Positions 27,448-36,891 are shown, counted from the stretch's first letter. The stretch is DNA of 64,000 nucleotides from Sphingobacteriia bacterium 28-36-52 (GCA_002281575.1 NCGN01000011.1:115309-179308); one strand, 5' to 3'. The notes: generated by a model from the letters alone, not told the origin. Numbers and translations are program-made.

Positions 27448-28529
27448 GCGGTTGGATTGAAATTAAAATCTTGAATGAACTTAATCAGCAATTCATTAAA
27501 ATGCCAAGATTCATCAAAAAGGATTCTATGTCTGATAGGGATAACAAAGAAGGGCAAACTGGTTAATTCATCTTTGAATTTAATCAATCTAACTGCATCT
27601 TTTTCTGTGGTAATAAATAATTTTCTTTCTGCAGAAATATTATCAAATTTCTGCTTCATTTCTTTTAAGTCGTCTATTGAAAAAATATGGTGATCTGGAT
27701 AGTCTTGCTGGTAATAAGTGGTTGCTTTTTGTAATAAATAATCTTTAAGCGGCTTTGGATTGGCTATACCACATACCAGCATTACTTCATCCATTGAGTT
27801 GATGGAATACTGTATACTGCTGTCGCAAATATGGTAAGGTATTCCATACTCAATACATGTAAAAAATACTTTTTGGGATGGCAATGGCTTGAGCTCTCTT
27901 AATATGGTAGATTTGGTTTTCTCATCCATATCAGGCGGACATTTAGTAACAATAATGACTTGCGCTCTATTAGCCGAAGCCCATTCGTCTCTTAAATCTC
28001 CTGTTGGCAAAAAGAAATCACTGGTATATAAATTACTATATTCCGTTAATAAGATATTGAAGCCTGCTCTTACCGTTCTATGCTGAAATGCATCATCAAG
28101 TATAATCGCTTGTAATTCTGGATGGTCTTGTAATAAATGTGGTATGGCTACAATTCGCTCTTCTCCTACTGCTACTGCCACATGGGGAAATTTCAAAGCA
28201 AATTGCATGGGTTCATCGCCTATTTCTAAAGCAGTGGTTTGATTATTGGCTAAAGCATAACCCTTGGTTCGTCTTTTATAGCCCCTGCTTAAAGTGGCCA
28301 TCTTAAATTTAGGGCTTAACAATTCTAGTAAGTACTCTACCATTGGAGACTTTCCTGTTCCTCCCACAGCCAAATTACCCACGCAAATAATAGGGAAATT
28401 AAAAGCAGCAGATTTAAGAATATGCTTGTTAAACAATCTATTTCGAATCATTATAATTAAACCATATAGTGCCGCCAGAGGCAGCAACAAAACTCGAAAT
28501 GATTTAAGAAATAGGGTATTAAAATTCAT
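27444..28529 (-). CDS. lpxK: tetraacyldisaccharide 4'-kinase
   Basis: The 361-residue protein is LpxK, which phosphorylates the 4' position of the lipid A disaccharide at the inner membrane. An N-terminal membrane helix (about residues 10-27) is followed by the Walker A loop GGTGKSPMVEYL. SRGYKRRTKGY and DDAFQHR are family signatures. The gene overlaps the 5-FCL gene by 11 bases upstream and rnr by four bases downstream. Its presence shows lipid A is made. Confidence 0.95.
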   Translation of the reverse strand: MNFNTLFLKSFRVLLLPLAALYGLIIMIRNRLFNKHILKSAAFNFPIICVGNLAVGGTGKSPMVEYLLELLSPKFKMATLSRGYKRRTKGYALANNQTTALEIGDEPMQFALKFPHVAVAVGEERIVAIPHLLQDHPELQAIILDDAFQHRTVRAGFNILLTEYSNLYTSDFFLPTGDLRDEWASANRAQVIIVTKCPPDMDEKTKSTILRELKPLPSQKVFFTCIEYGIPYHICDSSIQYSINSMDEVMLVCGIANPKPLKDYLLQKATTYYQQDYPDHHIFSIDDLKEMKQKFDNISAERKLFITTEKDAVRLIKFKDELTSLPFFVIPIRHRILFDESWHFNELLIKFIQDFNFNPTA

Positions 28530-29085
28530 AAATACGCTTAGGGGTAATACCTAGGTGTAAAGGTATATCAAATTCGTGGGTGTCACTGATTAGTGGTATT
28601 GGATCAAAGTAAGAAAACCCAATTAATGCAGTATGTTCTTCTTTTTTTGCTAAAAATCGATCATAATACCCTTTCCCAAATCCTACTCTATAACCTGCTT
28701 CATCAAAAACCAACAGTGGAACCAAAACCAAATCTATTTCGCTTAGTTGGATTGTTTCACCAGATTTAGGCTCTGTAATACCCCATTGATTGGTTTGGTA
28801 TACCGTATCTTCATTCACCATAATCGCTTGCATTACTTCTTGATTTTGTACAACTGGATAAGCCAACTGCAACTGCGGTATCATGTGTCTTAAATAGCCA
28901 TTAAATAAATGCGTATTGGGTTCTGACTTATTCGTCATTGGCCAATAACTTAAAACAGTTTGAATTCCTTCAAAATTGATTTGTTGAAATTGAATCAATA
29001 ATAAATCGTCCAATTTTAGTCGATCTGCACCATGCAATTCATTTCGCTTTTTAATATAATGGGCTCTTAAATCTGCTTTAAGCAT
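28519..29085 (-). CDS. 5-formyltetrahydrofolate cyclo-ligase
   Basis: The frame is open to 29166, but the family normally starts close to the sequence KADLRAHYIKKRNEL, so the ATG at 29085 is preferred (188 residues). The C-terminal motif VGFGKGYYDRFLA is the ATP-phosphate binding signature. The enzyme turns 5-formyl-THF into 5,10-methenyl-THF with ATP. It is the first gene of the fcl-lpxK-rnr operon and overlaps lpxK by 11 bases. The upstream ATG at 29118 is possible but gives an atypical N-terminus. Confidence 0.9.
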   Translation of the reverse strand: MLKADLRAHYIKKRNELHGADRLKLDDLLLIQFQQINFEGIQTVLSYWPMTNKSEPNTHLFNGYLRHMIPQLQLAYPVVQNQEVMQAIMVNEDTVYQTNQWGITEPKSGETIQLSEIDLVLVPLLVFDEAGYRVGFGKGYYDRFLAKKEEHTALIGFSYFDPIPLISDTHEFDIPLHLGITPKRIYEF

Positions 29086-29180
29086 AACAATTTTGTGAAA
29101 GGTGGTAATTTCTCCCATGCAATTTACCAAATAGCCAATCAATTTGATATTTTTATACCAATCCAATTATTCCAATAGTC

Positions 29181-30827
29181 ATGAAAAGATTATTTATCAC
29201 TGCTATTATACTTTGCATTTGCTTGTTTGGTATGGCACAAAATGCAAATTCAATCATCCCCAAGCCTGCTTTTATTAGTTATCCGCATAGCCCAGAACCT
29301 TTTGTTTTAAACAGCAATCAACCTATTTTTTATGAAGCAACTTATGAACTACAAGCCCAATACCTACAAGAAAATATAGCAAAACAAACCGGTATTGTAC
29401 TTAGTTTGAAAAAAAGAATAGACCTTAATAATGAATCAGCCGTTGGCATTTATCTTGTGCCCATTAAACCGTTCAATCAACCTGCAGAAAAATATGAATT
29501 AAACGTAAATAGGCAAAACATAGCTATTCAATATCACGATTTAAGAGGGCTAATAAATGGTATTCAAAGTTTTTTGCAATTAATGCCAATTGGCCAATTT
29601 AATGTTGTAAAAATTTCGCCTATTCATATTGAAGACTATCCAAGATTTCCTTACAGAGGCATGCATTTAGATGTTGTAAGACATATTTTTCCAGTTAGCT
29701 ATATCAAAAAATATATTGACTATTTGGCTTTTCATAAATTCAACACTTTCCATTGGCATTTAACAGACGACCAAGGTTGGAGAATTGAAATGAATGCTTA
29801 CCCAAAGCTAAACACGATTGGGTCTTATAGAAACGAAACTTTAATTGGTCATTTTAAAGAAAGTCCTGCCCAATATGATGGAACCAGATATGGTGGATTT
29901 TATACCAAAGCCGAAATAAATGAGATTGTTCAATACGCTGCCATTAGGGCCATTACTGTAATACCTGAAATAGATATTCCGGGGCATAGCCGTGCAGCAA
30001 TTGCTGCTTATCCTGAGCTCAGTACCAAACCAGATACTATTTGGAATGTTGCTACTACTTGGGGCATGTATAATAGACAAAATAATGTATTGGCTCCAAA
30101 ACCAGCTACATTCAAATTTTTAGAAAAAGTATTTGATGAAGTAGTTGCACTTTTCCCTTCCCCTTATATTCATGTAGGAGGAGACGAGTGCAGTAAAATT
30201 TGGTGGAAACAAGACCCAGCAACACAGGTTTTCATGAAGCAAAAAGGATTAAAAAATGAAACGGCATTACAAACCTATTTTATTGAGTTTATTGCAAATC
30301 ACTTAAAATCAAAAGGAAAGCAAACGATTGGCTGGCACGAAATAAACGAAGGAGATTTAGATACATCCACCATTGTAATGAATTGGGGAACAGAAAAGCA
30401 AGCTATTGAAGCCGCAAGCAAAGGATTTAATGTAATTAATACGCCTGGCAAACCTTTTTATTTTGACCATTATCAATCACTTGATCCCAAAGATAGTTTA
30501 GCTATTCATGGGTATAACCCATTAGAGGCTGTGTACAATTACAACCCCATCCCTGCTGCTATTATTCAAAAAGGATTGAGCAATAAAATAATTGGAGGAC
30601 AAGCCAATGTTTGGACAGAATATATGGGTAATGAGAAAAAGGTAGACTATATGATATTTCCTAGAATGACTGCCTTAAGCGAAACGCTTTGGAGTATTCC
30701 AGAAAAAAAGAACTACGTAGATTTTTTAAAAAGAATTGAACAAACTGCCATCCCGAGATATTTGTTTTGGAACAGCAGTTGGTTTAAAGACTATGCTAAA
30801 TGGGATCTAAGCAAGTTGCCTAAATAA
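29181..30827 (+). CDS. GH20 beta-N-acetylhexosaminidase, exported
   Basis: The 548-residue protein has a signal peptide (cleavage near residue 20, after MAQ), a GH20b-like N-terminal domain and a GH20 barrel from about residue 150. The catalytic Asp335-Glu336 pair lies in HVGGDEC. HLTDDQGWRIE and a late WTEYMG are typical of the substrate-binding barrel. The enzyme removes terminal GlcNAc or GalNAc from chitin oligomers, glycans or peptidoglycan pieces in the periplasm. It is divergent from the fcl operon and has its own terminator. A paralogue lies at 40526. Confidence 0.94.
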   Translation: MKRLFITAIILCICLFGMAQNANSIIPKPAFISYPHSPEPFVLNSNQPIFYEATYELQAQYLQENIAKQTGIVLSLKKRIDLNNESAVGIYLVPIKPFNQPAEKYELNVNRQNIAIQYHDLRGLINGIQSFLQLMPIGQFNVVKISPIHIEDYPRFPYRGMHLDVVRHIFPVSYIKKYIDYLAFHKFNTFHWHLTDDQGWRIEMNAYPKLNTIGSYRNETLIGHFKESPAQYDGTRYGGFYTKAEINEIVQYAAIRAITVIPEIDIPGHSRAAIAAYPELSTKPDTIWNVATTWGMYNRQNNVLAPKPATFKFLEKVFDEVVALFPSPYIHVGGDECSKIWWKQDPATQVFMKQKGLKNETALQTYFIEFIANHLKSKGKQTIGWHEINEGDLDTSTIVMNWGTEKQAIEAASKGFNVINTPGKPFYFDHYQSLDPKDSLAIHGYNPLEAVYNYNPIPAAIIQKGLSNKIIGGQANVWTEYMGNEKKVDYMIFPRMTALSETLWSIPEKKNYVDFLKRIEQTAIPRYLFWNSSWFKDYAKWDLSKLPK

Positions 30828-30866
30828 AAAATCCGCTGAACATATTAAAGTGATCAGCGGATTTTA
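30827..30866 (+). terminator. terminator after the first GH20 gene
   Basis: Arms AAAATCCGCTGA (30828-30839) and TCAGCGGATTTT (30854-30865) form a 12-bp stem with a 14-base loop and T/A-rich ends on both strands, so it may also serve the converging small gene. Confidence 0.8.
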
Positions 30867-30881
30867 ACAAGTTAACAGCAA

Positions 30882-31085
30882 CTAGAACTGTGATTTAAAA
30901 TTTCTGTTTGCAGACTTCATTTCTCTATGAATCTTCCAAAGATCAACTGCACGAAATGCTTTCTTTTTTTCTTCTCTGTTTTGTACAAACATGTCTGTTG
31001 CTAATGTTTCTCTTACTTCTTGTACTAATTCGTTTAAATGCGCCTTATCTATCTGTACGATAGAAGGCATAACTTCACCTTTCAT
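30882..31085 (-). CDS. small hypothetical protein (67 residues)
   Basis: The frame is a short soluble, charged protein, predicted helical (HLNELVQEVRETLAT, then FRAVDLWKIHREMKSANR). An internal methionine at residue 6 is an equally good start (31070). Helical, coding-like composition and a TACATTTG promoter box upstream (31214-31221, minus strand) suggest a real gene. That box implies an untranslated leader of about 120 bases. No family is recognised. Confidence 0.6.
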   Translation of the reverse strand: MKGEVMPSIVQIDKAHLNELVQEVRETLATDMFVQNREEKKKAFRAVDLWKIHREMKSANRNFKSQF

Positions 31086-31264
31086 TGTATTATTATTTTA
31101 TTTTTTACAAATGTTGTTGAGCAGGGTAGGAAATTTATTGTTACCGTTAGAATAGAATGGCCTTCTATTTGTCTACCTGAGAAATACTCTTTTATAATTG
31201 CTCAATTCCGCCGCAAATGTACGACGAGTTAGGACAGTAAAAAAATTAAACTGTAAAATAAAAG

Positions 31265-32317
31265 TTAATATATCATGTGACCTTTCACAAAATCACTAAC
31301 TAAATAGCTGATTAATTTGCCTGTACCTGGGTCTTTTTCACCATTAGATAATTGGATGGCTCCTTCAGATATATGTAAATAGGCTGCTTTAGTATCTGCA
31401 GCTGCAAATTGCATAAACTGCCTCGCTTGAATGGGTGAAATACCTACTTTAGATTGGGCGCTAGACAATGTATCGGCAATGGCATCCATGTCTAATTCAA
31501 TACCACATAGTGTGTCTTCAGTAAATGATGTTGCGTGAGCAACTGCTTGAATAAATGTTCTTTTTTCATGCACAAATATGTCTTCATAAGTAATGCAATC
31601 AATAAATGGATTATTAACCATGTCCATCCATACATTCTGAGGAATATAATTTTCATGCAAACCTATTACACAATATTTTTCTAAGTACCCATCTTCTTCT
31701 GCATAAGAAAACCCATTCCCACTATGCCTTCCTTCCATAGGTCTAAAATCGGCATGTGCATCTAAATTAATGGCATTAATTTGAGCAATGGGTATTACTC
31801 CAGCTTTATAAAATCCTTTTGCAGCACCTTTAATACAAGGGTATGCATTATTATGCCCCCCTCCAATTACGATGGGTATTTTTTTGTTTTGAGTAATGAT
31901 ATGTATCAATTGTTCTACTGAATCATCAATAGTATTAACTGCATGTCTATATGCAGCCATTTTTTCTTCTTCATTAAAAGCATTCTGATCTATCAGTTCT
32001 GCAATAGTTGCAAAATCAAAATGGCCTAGCACCATCATATTGCTCCCCTCTAAAAAATCATTACTTTGAATGTTTAGAAATGCTTTTAAAAAAGCCAACC
32101 AAGCACTGTCTGTTCCACCTATTCCTCCATTCGCTTTAACACCAATGTCTTCGGGTATTCCTAGAATAATATAATTGGCAGAACTTGCTTGTAAGCTTGC
32201 TTCAATATTTGCTGAATTAGCAACCACCTGTACCCGCTCTCCTAATTTGGTTTCGAAACGGCGAATTTTAGTAACAGAAAGTATATCCTGTTTATTATAA
32301 AATTTAAAATGGTGCAT
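31265..32317 (-). CDS. hutG: formimidoylglutamase-like member of the arginase/agmatinase family
   Basis: The 350-residue protein has the arginase-family manganese motifs in order: GGGHNN (His155), DAHAD (Asp186, His188, Asp190) and ELDMDAI (Asp276, Asp278). The usual SxDxDxxDP start is changed to ELDMD, as in Bacteroidota formimidoylglutamases. It lies 42 bases downstream of hutI on the same strand, which supports the last histidine-degradation step: formimidoylglutamate to glutamate and formamide. The arginase family is certain; the substrate is inferred from the neighbour. Confidence 0.84.
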   Translation of the reverse strand: MHHFKFYNKQDILSVTKIRRFETKLGERVQVVANSANIEASLQASSANYIILGIPEDIGVKANGGIGGTDSAWLAFLKAFLNIQSNDFLEGSNMMVLGHFDFATIAELIDQNAFNEEEKMAAYRHAVNTIDDSVEQLIHIITQNKKIPIVIGGGHNNAYPCIKGAAKGFYKAGVIPIAQINAINLDAHADFRPMEGRHSGNGFSYAEEDGYLEKYCVIGLHENYIPQNVWMDMVNNPFIDCITYEDIFVHEKRTFIQAVAHATSFTEDTLCGIELDMDAIADTLSSAQSKVGISPIQARQFMQFAAADTKAAYLHISEGAIQLSNGEKDPGTGKLISYLVSDFVKGHMIY

Positions 32318-32359
32318 GGTCGTGTATTTTTAATGGATTATTCAGTTACTTAAATATAA

Positions 32360-33598
32360 CTAAATAAACCGACCATTAATCATAACCTTATCAATCAAAT
32401 TACTGCCAAATGAATAGGGCAAGTAAGCCAATGAAGGAATGGGCTGTGTAAAAATTAAATTGGCTCGCTTACCAACAGTAATACTTCCAACTTCATCTTG
32501 TAATTCCATTGCAAATGCCCCATTAATGGTAGCTGCATTAATGGCTTCTTCTGGTTGCATCTTCATTTGAATGCAACTTAGCGCTACCACAAAATTCATA
32601 TTCCCACTTGGGCTAGATCCTGGATTGTAGTCTGATGCTAGCGCCAATGCTGCATTAGCATTGATTAATGTTCTAGCAGGCTGGTAAGGCATTCGAAGAA
32701 AAAAAGCGGCAGTAGGCAGCATGGTACCAATAGTATTAGATGCACCCAAAGCTTGAATAGCTGTATCATTCATGGTTTCTAAATGATCTACTGAAACAGC
32801 TCCTAATTTTACGCCTAGTTCTACCCCACCCGACGCATGTAATTGATTGGCATGTATTTTTGCCTTAAGTCCATAAGATTTACCAGCTTCGCAAATGCGC
32901 TGGGTTTCGGCCACACTAAAAAAACCTTCCTCACAAAAAACATCTATATAATCGGCTAATTGCTCTTTTGCAATCACAGGCAACATTTCATGTATAATTT
33001 GATCAATATATCCATTGTGATTTTCTTTAAATTCCAATGGATATGTATGCGCACCTAGAAAGCTTGATTTTACTGGAATAGGAGCCGATGCCTTTATGCG
33101 TTTAATTACACGAAGCATTTTCAATTCGTTTTCTGTATTAAGCCCATAGCCACTTTTTATTTCAATAGCACCCGTACCAAGTTTCATCAATTCTTGCAAG
33201 CGAGTCATAGCTTGCAAATACAATTCGGTTTCCGTTGTTTGGGCAATTTTTCTTGCAGAATTGAGTATCCCCCCCCCTTTTGCCGCTATTTCAGCATAAG
33301 TTAACCCATTTATTTTATGAACAAACTCCTCTTCTCTGCTGGCTGCATAAACTAAATGTGTATGGCTATCGCACCAACAAGGAAGTACCGAAGACCCAGC
33401 GGCATCAATCAACTCAGCCCCATGTAAATGTTCCGCATTTAAATTATGCATTGAACCATATGCTTGAATAATCCCATTTTCAACTACAATAAATGCATTA
33501 TCAATAATTGGAAGTTGCGAAAGTTCTGCGCCCCTTACAACTATTGAATTGGTTCTGGTGTTAACCAATTGTTTGATATGTTGAATGACCCGTTTCAT
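32360..33598 (-). CDS. hutI: imidazolonepropionase
   Basis: The 412-residue amidohydrolase has CDSHTHLVYA (metal ligands His79 and His81), HANQLHASGG and DHLETMND, all typical of HutI, which opens imidazolonepropionate to formimidoylglutamate. It is the upstream partner of hutG; histidase and urocanase genes are not in the window. A run of nine G on the coding strand (33269-33277) encodes the conserved Gly-Gly-Gly of AAKGGGIL; such a tract could slip. The gene is divergent from the CrtA-like gene 26 bases away. Confidence 0.95.
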   Translation of the reverse strand: MKRVIQHIKQLVNTRTNSIVVRGAELSQLPIIDNAFIVVENGIIQAYGSMHNLNAEHLHGAELIDAAGSSVLPCWCDSHTHLVYAASREEEFVHKINGLTYAEIAAKGGGILNSARKIAQTTETELYLQAMTRLQELMKLGTGAIEIKSGYGLNTENELKMLRVIKRIKASAPIPVKSSFLGAHTYPLEFKENHNGYIDQIIHEMLPVIAKEQLADYIDVFCEEGFFSVAETQRICEAGKSYGLKAKIHANQLHASGGVELGVKLGAVSVDHLETMNDTAIQALGASNTIGTMLPTAAFFLRMPYQPARTLINANAALALASDYNPGSSPSGNMNFVVALSCIQMKMQPEEAINAATINGAFAMELQDEVGSITVGKRANLIFTQPIPSLAYLPYSFGSNLIDKVMINGRFI

Positions 33599-33624
33599 TG
33601 CCGAAAATTAGTTTAATTTAATGT

Positions 33625-34311
33625 ATGATTGCTACTTTAAGTATAGTTAGATATCCCGTTTATTTTGGTTGGGCTGGTTTTTTATCAATGGCTTTATTTA
33701 GACTCCCGCTTTGGTTAAGTGGGAATATTCAATTCTATAAACTGATGGGATGTGGCAGAAATGGCACTTTCGATAAAACACCTGATTGGAGGCAATGGGC
33801 CTTATTAACCATTAGTGCAAGTGTTAATGCTGGCCATAGGCCTACCTTTATTAAACTTTGGTGGAAATTTTTTGGAGTAGAAATTTGGGAACTCCAATTA
33901 GAACCTATTGAAGGTCATGGCACTTGGGACGGGAAAGCCGTTTTTGGAACTTTGCCTAAACAATCGAACTATGAAGGGCCTATTGGAATACTAACAAGGG
34001 CAACCATTCGACCCTCTCAGCTGGGCCGCTTCTGGTCGCATGTTGACGCCATTGCACAACAAATGGCTGGAGCAGATGGGTTTGTAACATCTGTTGGAAT
34101 AGGCGAAGTACCCTGGATTAAGCAAGCCACTTTTAGCATTTGGGAAAGCAAAGAAAACATGCGACAGTTTGCTTATAAAATGAAGGATCACGCTGAAGTA
34201 GTTAAGAAAACCCACCAAGAAAAATGGTACAGCGAAGATATGTTTGTTCGTTTTAAACCCCTAAAATCGACTGGTACCCTAAATGGGAAATTGCCATTTG
34301 AAATAAAATAG
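33625..34311 (+). CDS. spheroidene monooxygenase (CrtA)-like protein
   Basis: The 228-residue protein matches the CrtA family along its length: TRATIRPSQLGRFWSHV, then SVGIGEVPWIKQATFSIW, HAEVVKKT and the C-terminal WYSEDMFVRFKP. CrtA in phototrophic bacteria oxygenates carotenoids such as spheroidene. A hydrophobic N-terminal helix (about residues 8-30) may anchor it. No carotenoid gene is nearby; it sits alone, divergent from hutI. The substrate is unknown. Confidence 0.8.
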   Translation: MIATLSIVRYPVYFGWAGFLSMALFRLPLWLSGNIQFYKLMGCGRNGTFDKTPDWRQWALLTISASVNAGHRPTFIKLWWKFFGVEIWELQLEPIEGHGTWDGKAVFGTLPKQSNYEGPIGILTRATIRPSQLGRFWSHVDAIAQQMAGADGFVTSVGIGEVPWIKQATFSIWESKENMRQFAYKMKDHAEVVKKTHQEKWYSEDMFVRFKPLKSTGTLNGKLPFEIK

Positions 34312-34354
34312 TAATTTGCACTAAGTGAACCATTGTTCTACCATATCTTTTTTA

Positions 34355-34432
34355 ACATCGCATTTTGCGTGGATGTACAGGGGCTTGAACCCAATGCCCG
34401 ATCATTGAAGGGTCGTTAACTAAGGTTGATAC
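34355..34432 (-). other. possible tRNA 3'-half remnant in an intergenic stretch
   Basis: The 226 bases between the CrtA-like gene and the arginine deiminase gene hold no gene. On the minus strand part of it resembles the 3' half of a tRNA. There is an anticodon-like arm (34400-34416) with loop CTTCAAT, a 4-base variable region, a T-arm with GGGTTCAAGCCC, and a 3' acceptor-like TACATCC followed by A. Two stem mismatches and the lack of a matching 5' half show it is not a working tRNA. Confidence 0.25.
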
Positions 34433-34537
34433 AAAATAAACTTGTGGATTAATAGGTGTTGAACTACCTACTTCCTGTGATTAAATATTACTTGAAGAAC
34501 TGTTTTATACATTCTTGCATTTTATAAAATTTTTTAT

Positions 34538-35968
34538 ATGAAAGTTTCTGTTACATCTGAAATTGGCACTTTAAAACGATTATTGGTACATAGCCCAGAC
34601 AGTGGTTTAGGAAAAGTAGTACCCTCTAAAGCCCAAGACTGGCTTTTTGAAGACATTGTACACCTGGATACCATTAGAAAAGACGAGTACGATTATTATA
34701 CAAAAATCTTATTGTACTTTTTAGACCCTGAAAAAATAAAAGGGAAATTAAACGAAATTGATAGCACTCAAAATAATCGGGGATTTTATAAACCTGAACA
34801 CGTAAACTTTTATAAATCAGATAAAGTAATTGAATTACAATGGCTCTTATCGGAACTATTAAAGAATAGTGATATTAAAACCAAACTAGTATCATCTGTA
34901 TGTGCTATTGAAGGTTGTACTTATCAAATTCAAAATGAACTATTGAATTATGAACCTACTGAATTGGCCAAAACCCTTATCTCTGGTACATCCCAAGAAA
35001 GACAACTTTTGTTTGCGCCAATACCTAACTTTATTTTCACCAGAGACATTGGCATCACCATCAAAGATCATGTGTTACTAAATAAGCCAGCTAAAAAAGC
35101 AAGAACAAGAGAAGCTTTGTTGGCAAAATATATTTTCTTTAACCATCCCCTATTTGCCGATTACACCAATAAGATTATTGAATTATCCGACTCGCACCAT
35201 AGCTTTTTATTGCCCAAGGAAGACGATGAAAGAAAGATCACATTAGAAGGTGGAGATATTATGGTTGTTAGCGAGAACCATATTTTGGTAGGAGTAAGCG
35301 AAAGAACTTCCTCGGAAGCGGCCGTTAAAATAACGCAAACCCTTTTTGAAATGGGATTAATGGACAAAGTAACCATCGTAAAAATTCCGAAGAAAAGAGA
35401 TTACATGCATATTGACACTGTTTTTACGCAAGTAAAAAGAGATGTATGGGTTATGTTGGGAAATTTTTCTAGAAAAGCGGTGAAACACGAGGATGAATCT
35501 GCGGTAGAAAGAATTCTTGAAATTAAAAAAGAAGAAAAGATTAAAATTTTACAATTTCATAGAAGTAATCCAGAAAATCCTATCTCATTTGAAAGCTTAG
35601 AAGATTTATTAGTAGATATTAGTAAAACGGATTTGAAATGTACCAATGAAGTGCGTTTTATTTTTTCAGGCAACAACGAATTCCCTTACAGCGCCAGAGA
35701 ACAATGGACCGATTCTTGTAATTTATTGGCACTAAAAGAAGGCGTGGTTTTGGGTTACGACAGAAACGACAAAACTACCGAAGCATTTAGAAATGCTGGC
35801 TTTACCATTATTGGAGTTAAAGAATTATTACAACAATTAGAAAACAACAGTATAACAATTGATCAAATTAAAGACACTTTTATTCTAATGCCCTCTGCAG
35901 AACTGTCTAGGGCAAGAGGTGGATTTCATTGTATGAGTATGCCTTTATGGAGAGAACCAATCAATTAA
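34538..35968 (+). CDS. arginine deiminase family protein
   Basis: The 476-residue protein has all landmarks of arginine deiminase: FTRD at 167-170, EGGD at 237-240, MHIDTVF with His291, and the nucleophile Cys465 in RGGFHCMSMPLWRE. The enzyme hydrolyses arginine to citrulline and ammonia. Compared with classical ArcA (about 410 residues) it is longer. The next gene, six bases on, is a CtlX-type citrulline hydrolase; together they could turn arginine into ornithine without carbamoyl phosphate. Confidence 0.88.
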   Translation: MKVSVTSEIGTLKRLLVHSPDSGLGKVVPSKAQDWLFEDIVHLDTIRKDEYDYYTKILLYFLDPEKIKGKLNEIDSTQNNRGFYKPEHVNFYKSDKVIELQWLLSELLKNSDIKTKLVSSVCAIEGCTYQIQNELLNYEPTELAKTLISGTSQERQLLFAPIPNFIFTRDIGITIKDHVLLNKPAKKARTREALLAKYIFFNHPLFADYTNKIIELSDSHHSFLLPKEDDERKITLEGGDIMVVSENHILVGVSERTSSEAAVKITQTLFEMGLMDKVTIVKIPKKRDYMHIDTVFTQVKRDVWVMLGNFSRKAVKHEDESAVERILEIKKEEKIKILQFHRSNPENPISFESLEDLLVDISKTDLKCTNEVRFIFSGNNEFPYSAREQWTDSCNLLALKEGVVLGYDRNDKTTEAFRNAGFTIIGVKELLQQLENNSITIDQIKDTFILMPSAELSRARGGFHCMSMPLWREPIN

Positions 35969-35974
35969 TGAATT

Positions 35975-36886
35975 ATGCAACACACCAGTCACTTATTAAT
36001 GATACAACCCGTTCATTTCAGCTTTAATGCAGAAACGGCGGTGAACAATAGTTTTCAAAACAAATCGGATCCAACTAATGTACAAGCTAAAGCAAGGGAA
36101 GAATTTGAACAATTTATTTCTGTACTAAGGGCCCATGAAATAGACGTTACAGTAGTAGAAGACACACCTGATCCGCACACACCTGATTCAATTTTCCCCA
36201 ACAACTGGATTTCTTTTCACGATGATGGGAGCATTTGCCTTTACCCAATGTTTGCAATCAATAGAAGGCTTGAAAGAAAACCTTCTGTTTTAACAGCTAT
36301 TCAGCAAAAATTTGTAATTGGCCATACCAATGATTTTACTTCTTATGAAAAAGATGCCCTTTTCCTTGAAGGTACTGGAAGTATGGTTTTAGACAGAGAT
36401 AAAAAAATTACATACGCATGCCTTTCGCCTAGAACCAACCAACAAGTATTAGATGCATTTTGCAAAAAAATGCAGTACCAGGGGGTATCGTTTGTAGCAG
36501 TTGATGAAGCAGGTGCACCTATATATCATACCAATGTTATGATGTGTGTTGCAGATGATTATGTAGTCATCTGTTTAGATTCCATCAAAGATTCTAATGA
36601 ACAACAATTGGTTAAGCAATCAATCAGTAATTCGGGAAAAATAATCATTGAAATTGACTTTAATCAAATGAATCATTTTGCAGGAAATATGCTTCAGGTT
36701 CACAACACCAAGGGAGAAAAATTTTTGGTCATGTCTAGCCAAGCCTATCATGCATTAACACCGAAACAAGTTGAAACCATTCATTCATTTAATCAAATCA
36801 TACATAGTGATATTACTACAATAGAGAGCAATGGTGGTGGAAGTGCTCGTTGTATGATGGCTGAAATATTTTTACCCCTTAAATAA
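35975..36886 (+). CDS. ctlX: CtlX-type citrulline hydrolase (amidinotransferase fold)
   Basis: The 303-residue protein belongs to the guanidine-modifying fold. It starts HTSHLLMIQPVHFSFNAETA, typical of the CtlX group, has PNNWISFHDDG with acidic ligands, YHTNVMMCV with the catalytic histidine, and the nucleophile Cys293 in GGSARCMMAE. CtlX family members hydrolyse citrulline to ornithine, carbon dioxide and ammonia. It directly follows the arginine deiminase gene, which would supply its substrate. The exact substrate is inferred from family and context. Confidence 0.85.
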   Translation: MQHTSHLLMIQPVHFSFNAETAVNNSFQNKSDPTNVQAKAREEFEQFISVLRAHEIDVTVVEDTPDPHTPDSIFPNNWISFHDDGSICLYPMFAINRRLERKPSVLTAIQQKFVIGHTNDFTSYEKDALFLEGTGSMVLDRDKKITYACLSPRTNQQVLDAFCKKMQYQGVSFVAVDEAGAPIYHTNVMMCVADDYVVICLDSIKDSNEQQLVKQSISNSGKIIIEIDFNQMNHFAGNMLQVHNTKGEKFLVMSSQAYHALTPKQVETIHSFNQIIHSDITTIESNGGGSARCMMAEIFLPLK

Positions 36887-36891
36887 GCGTA

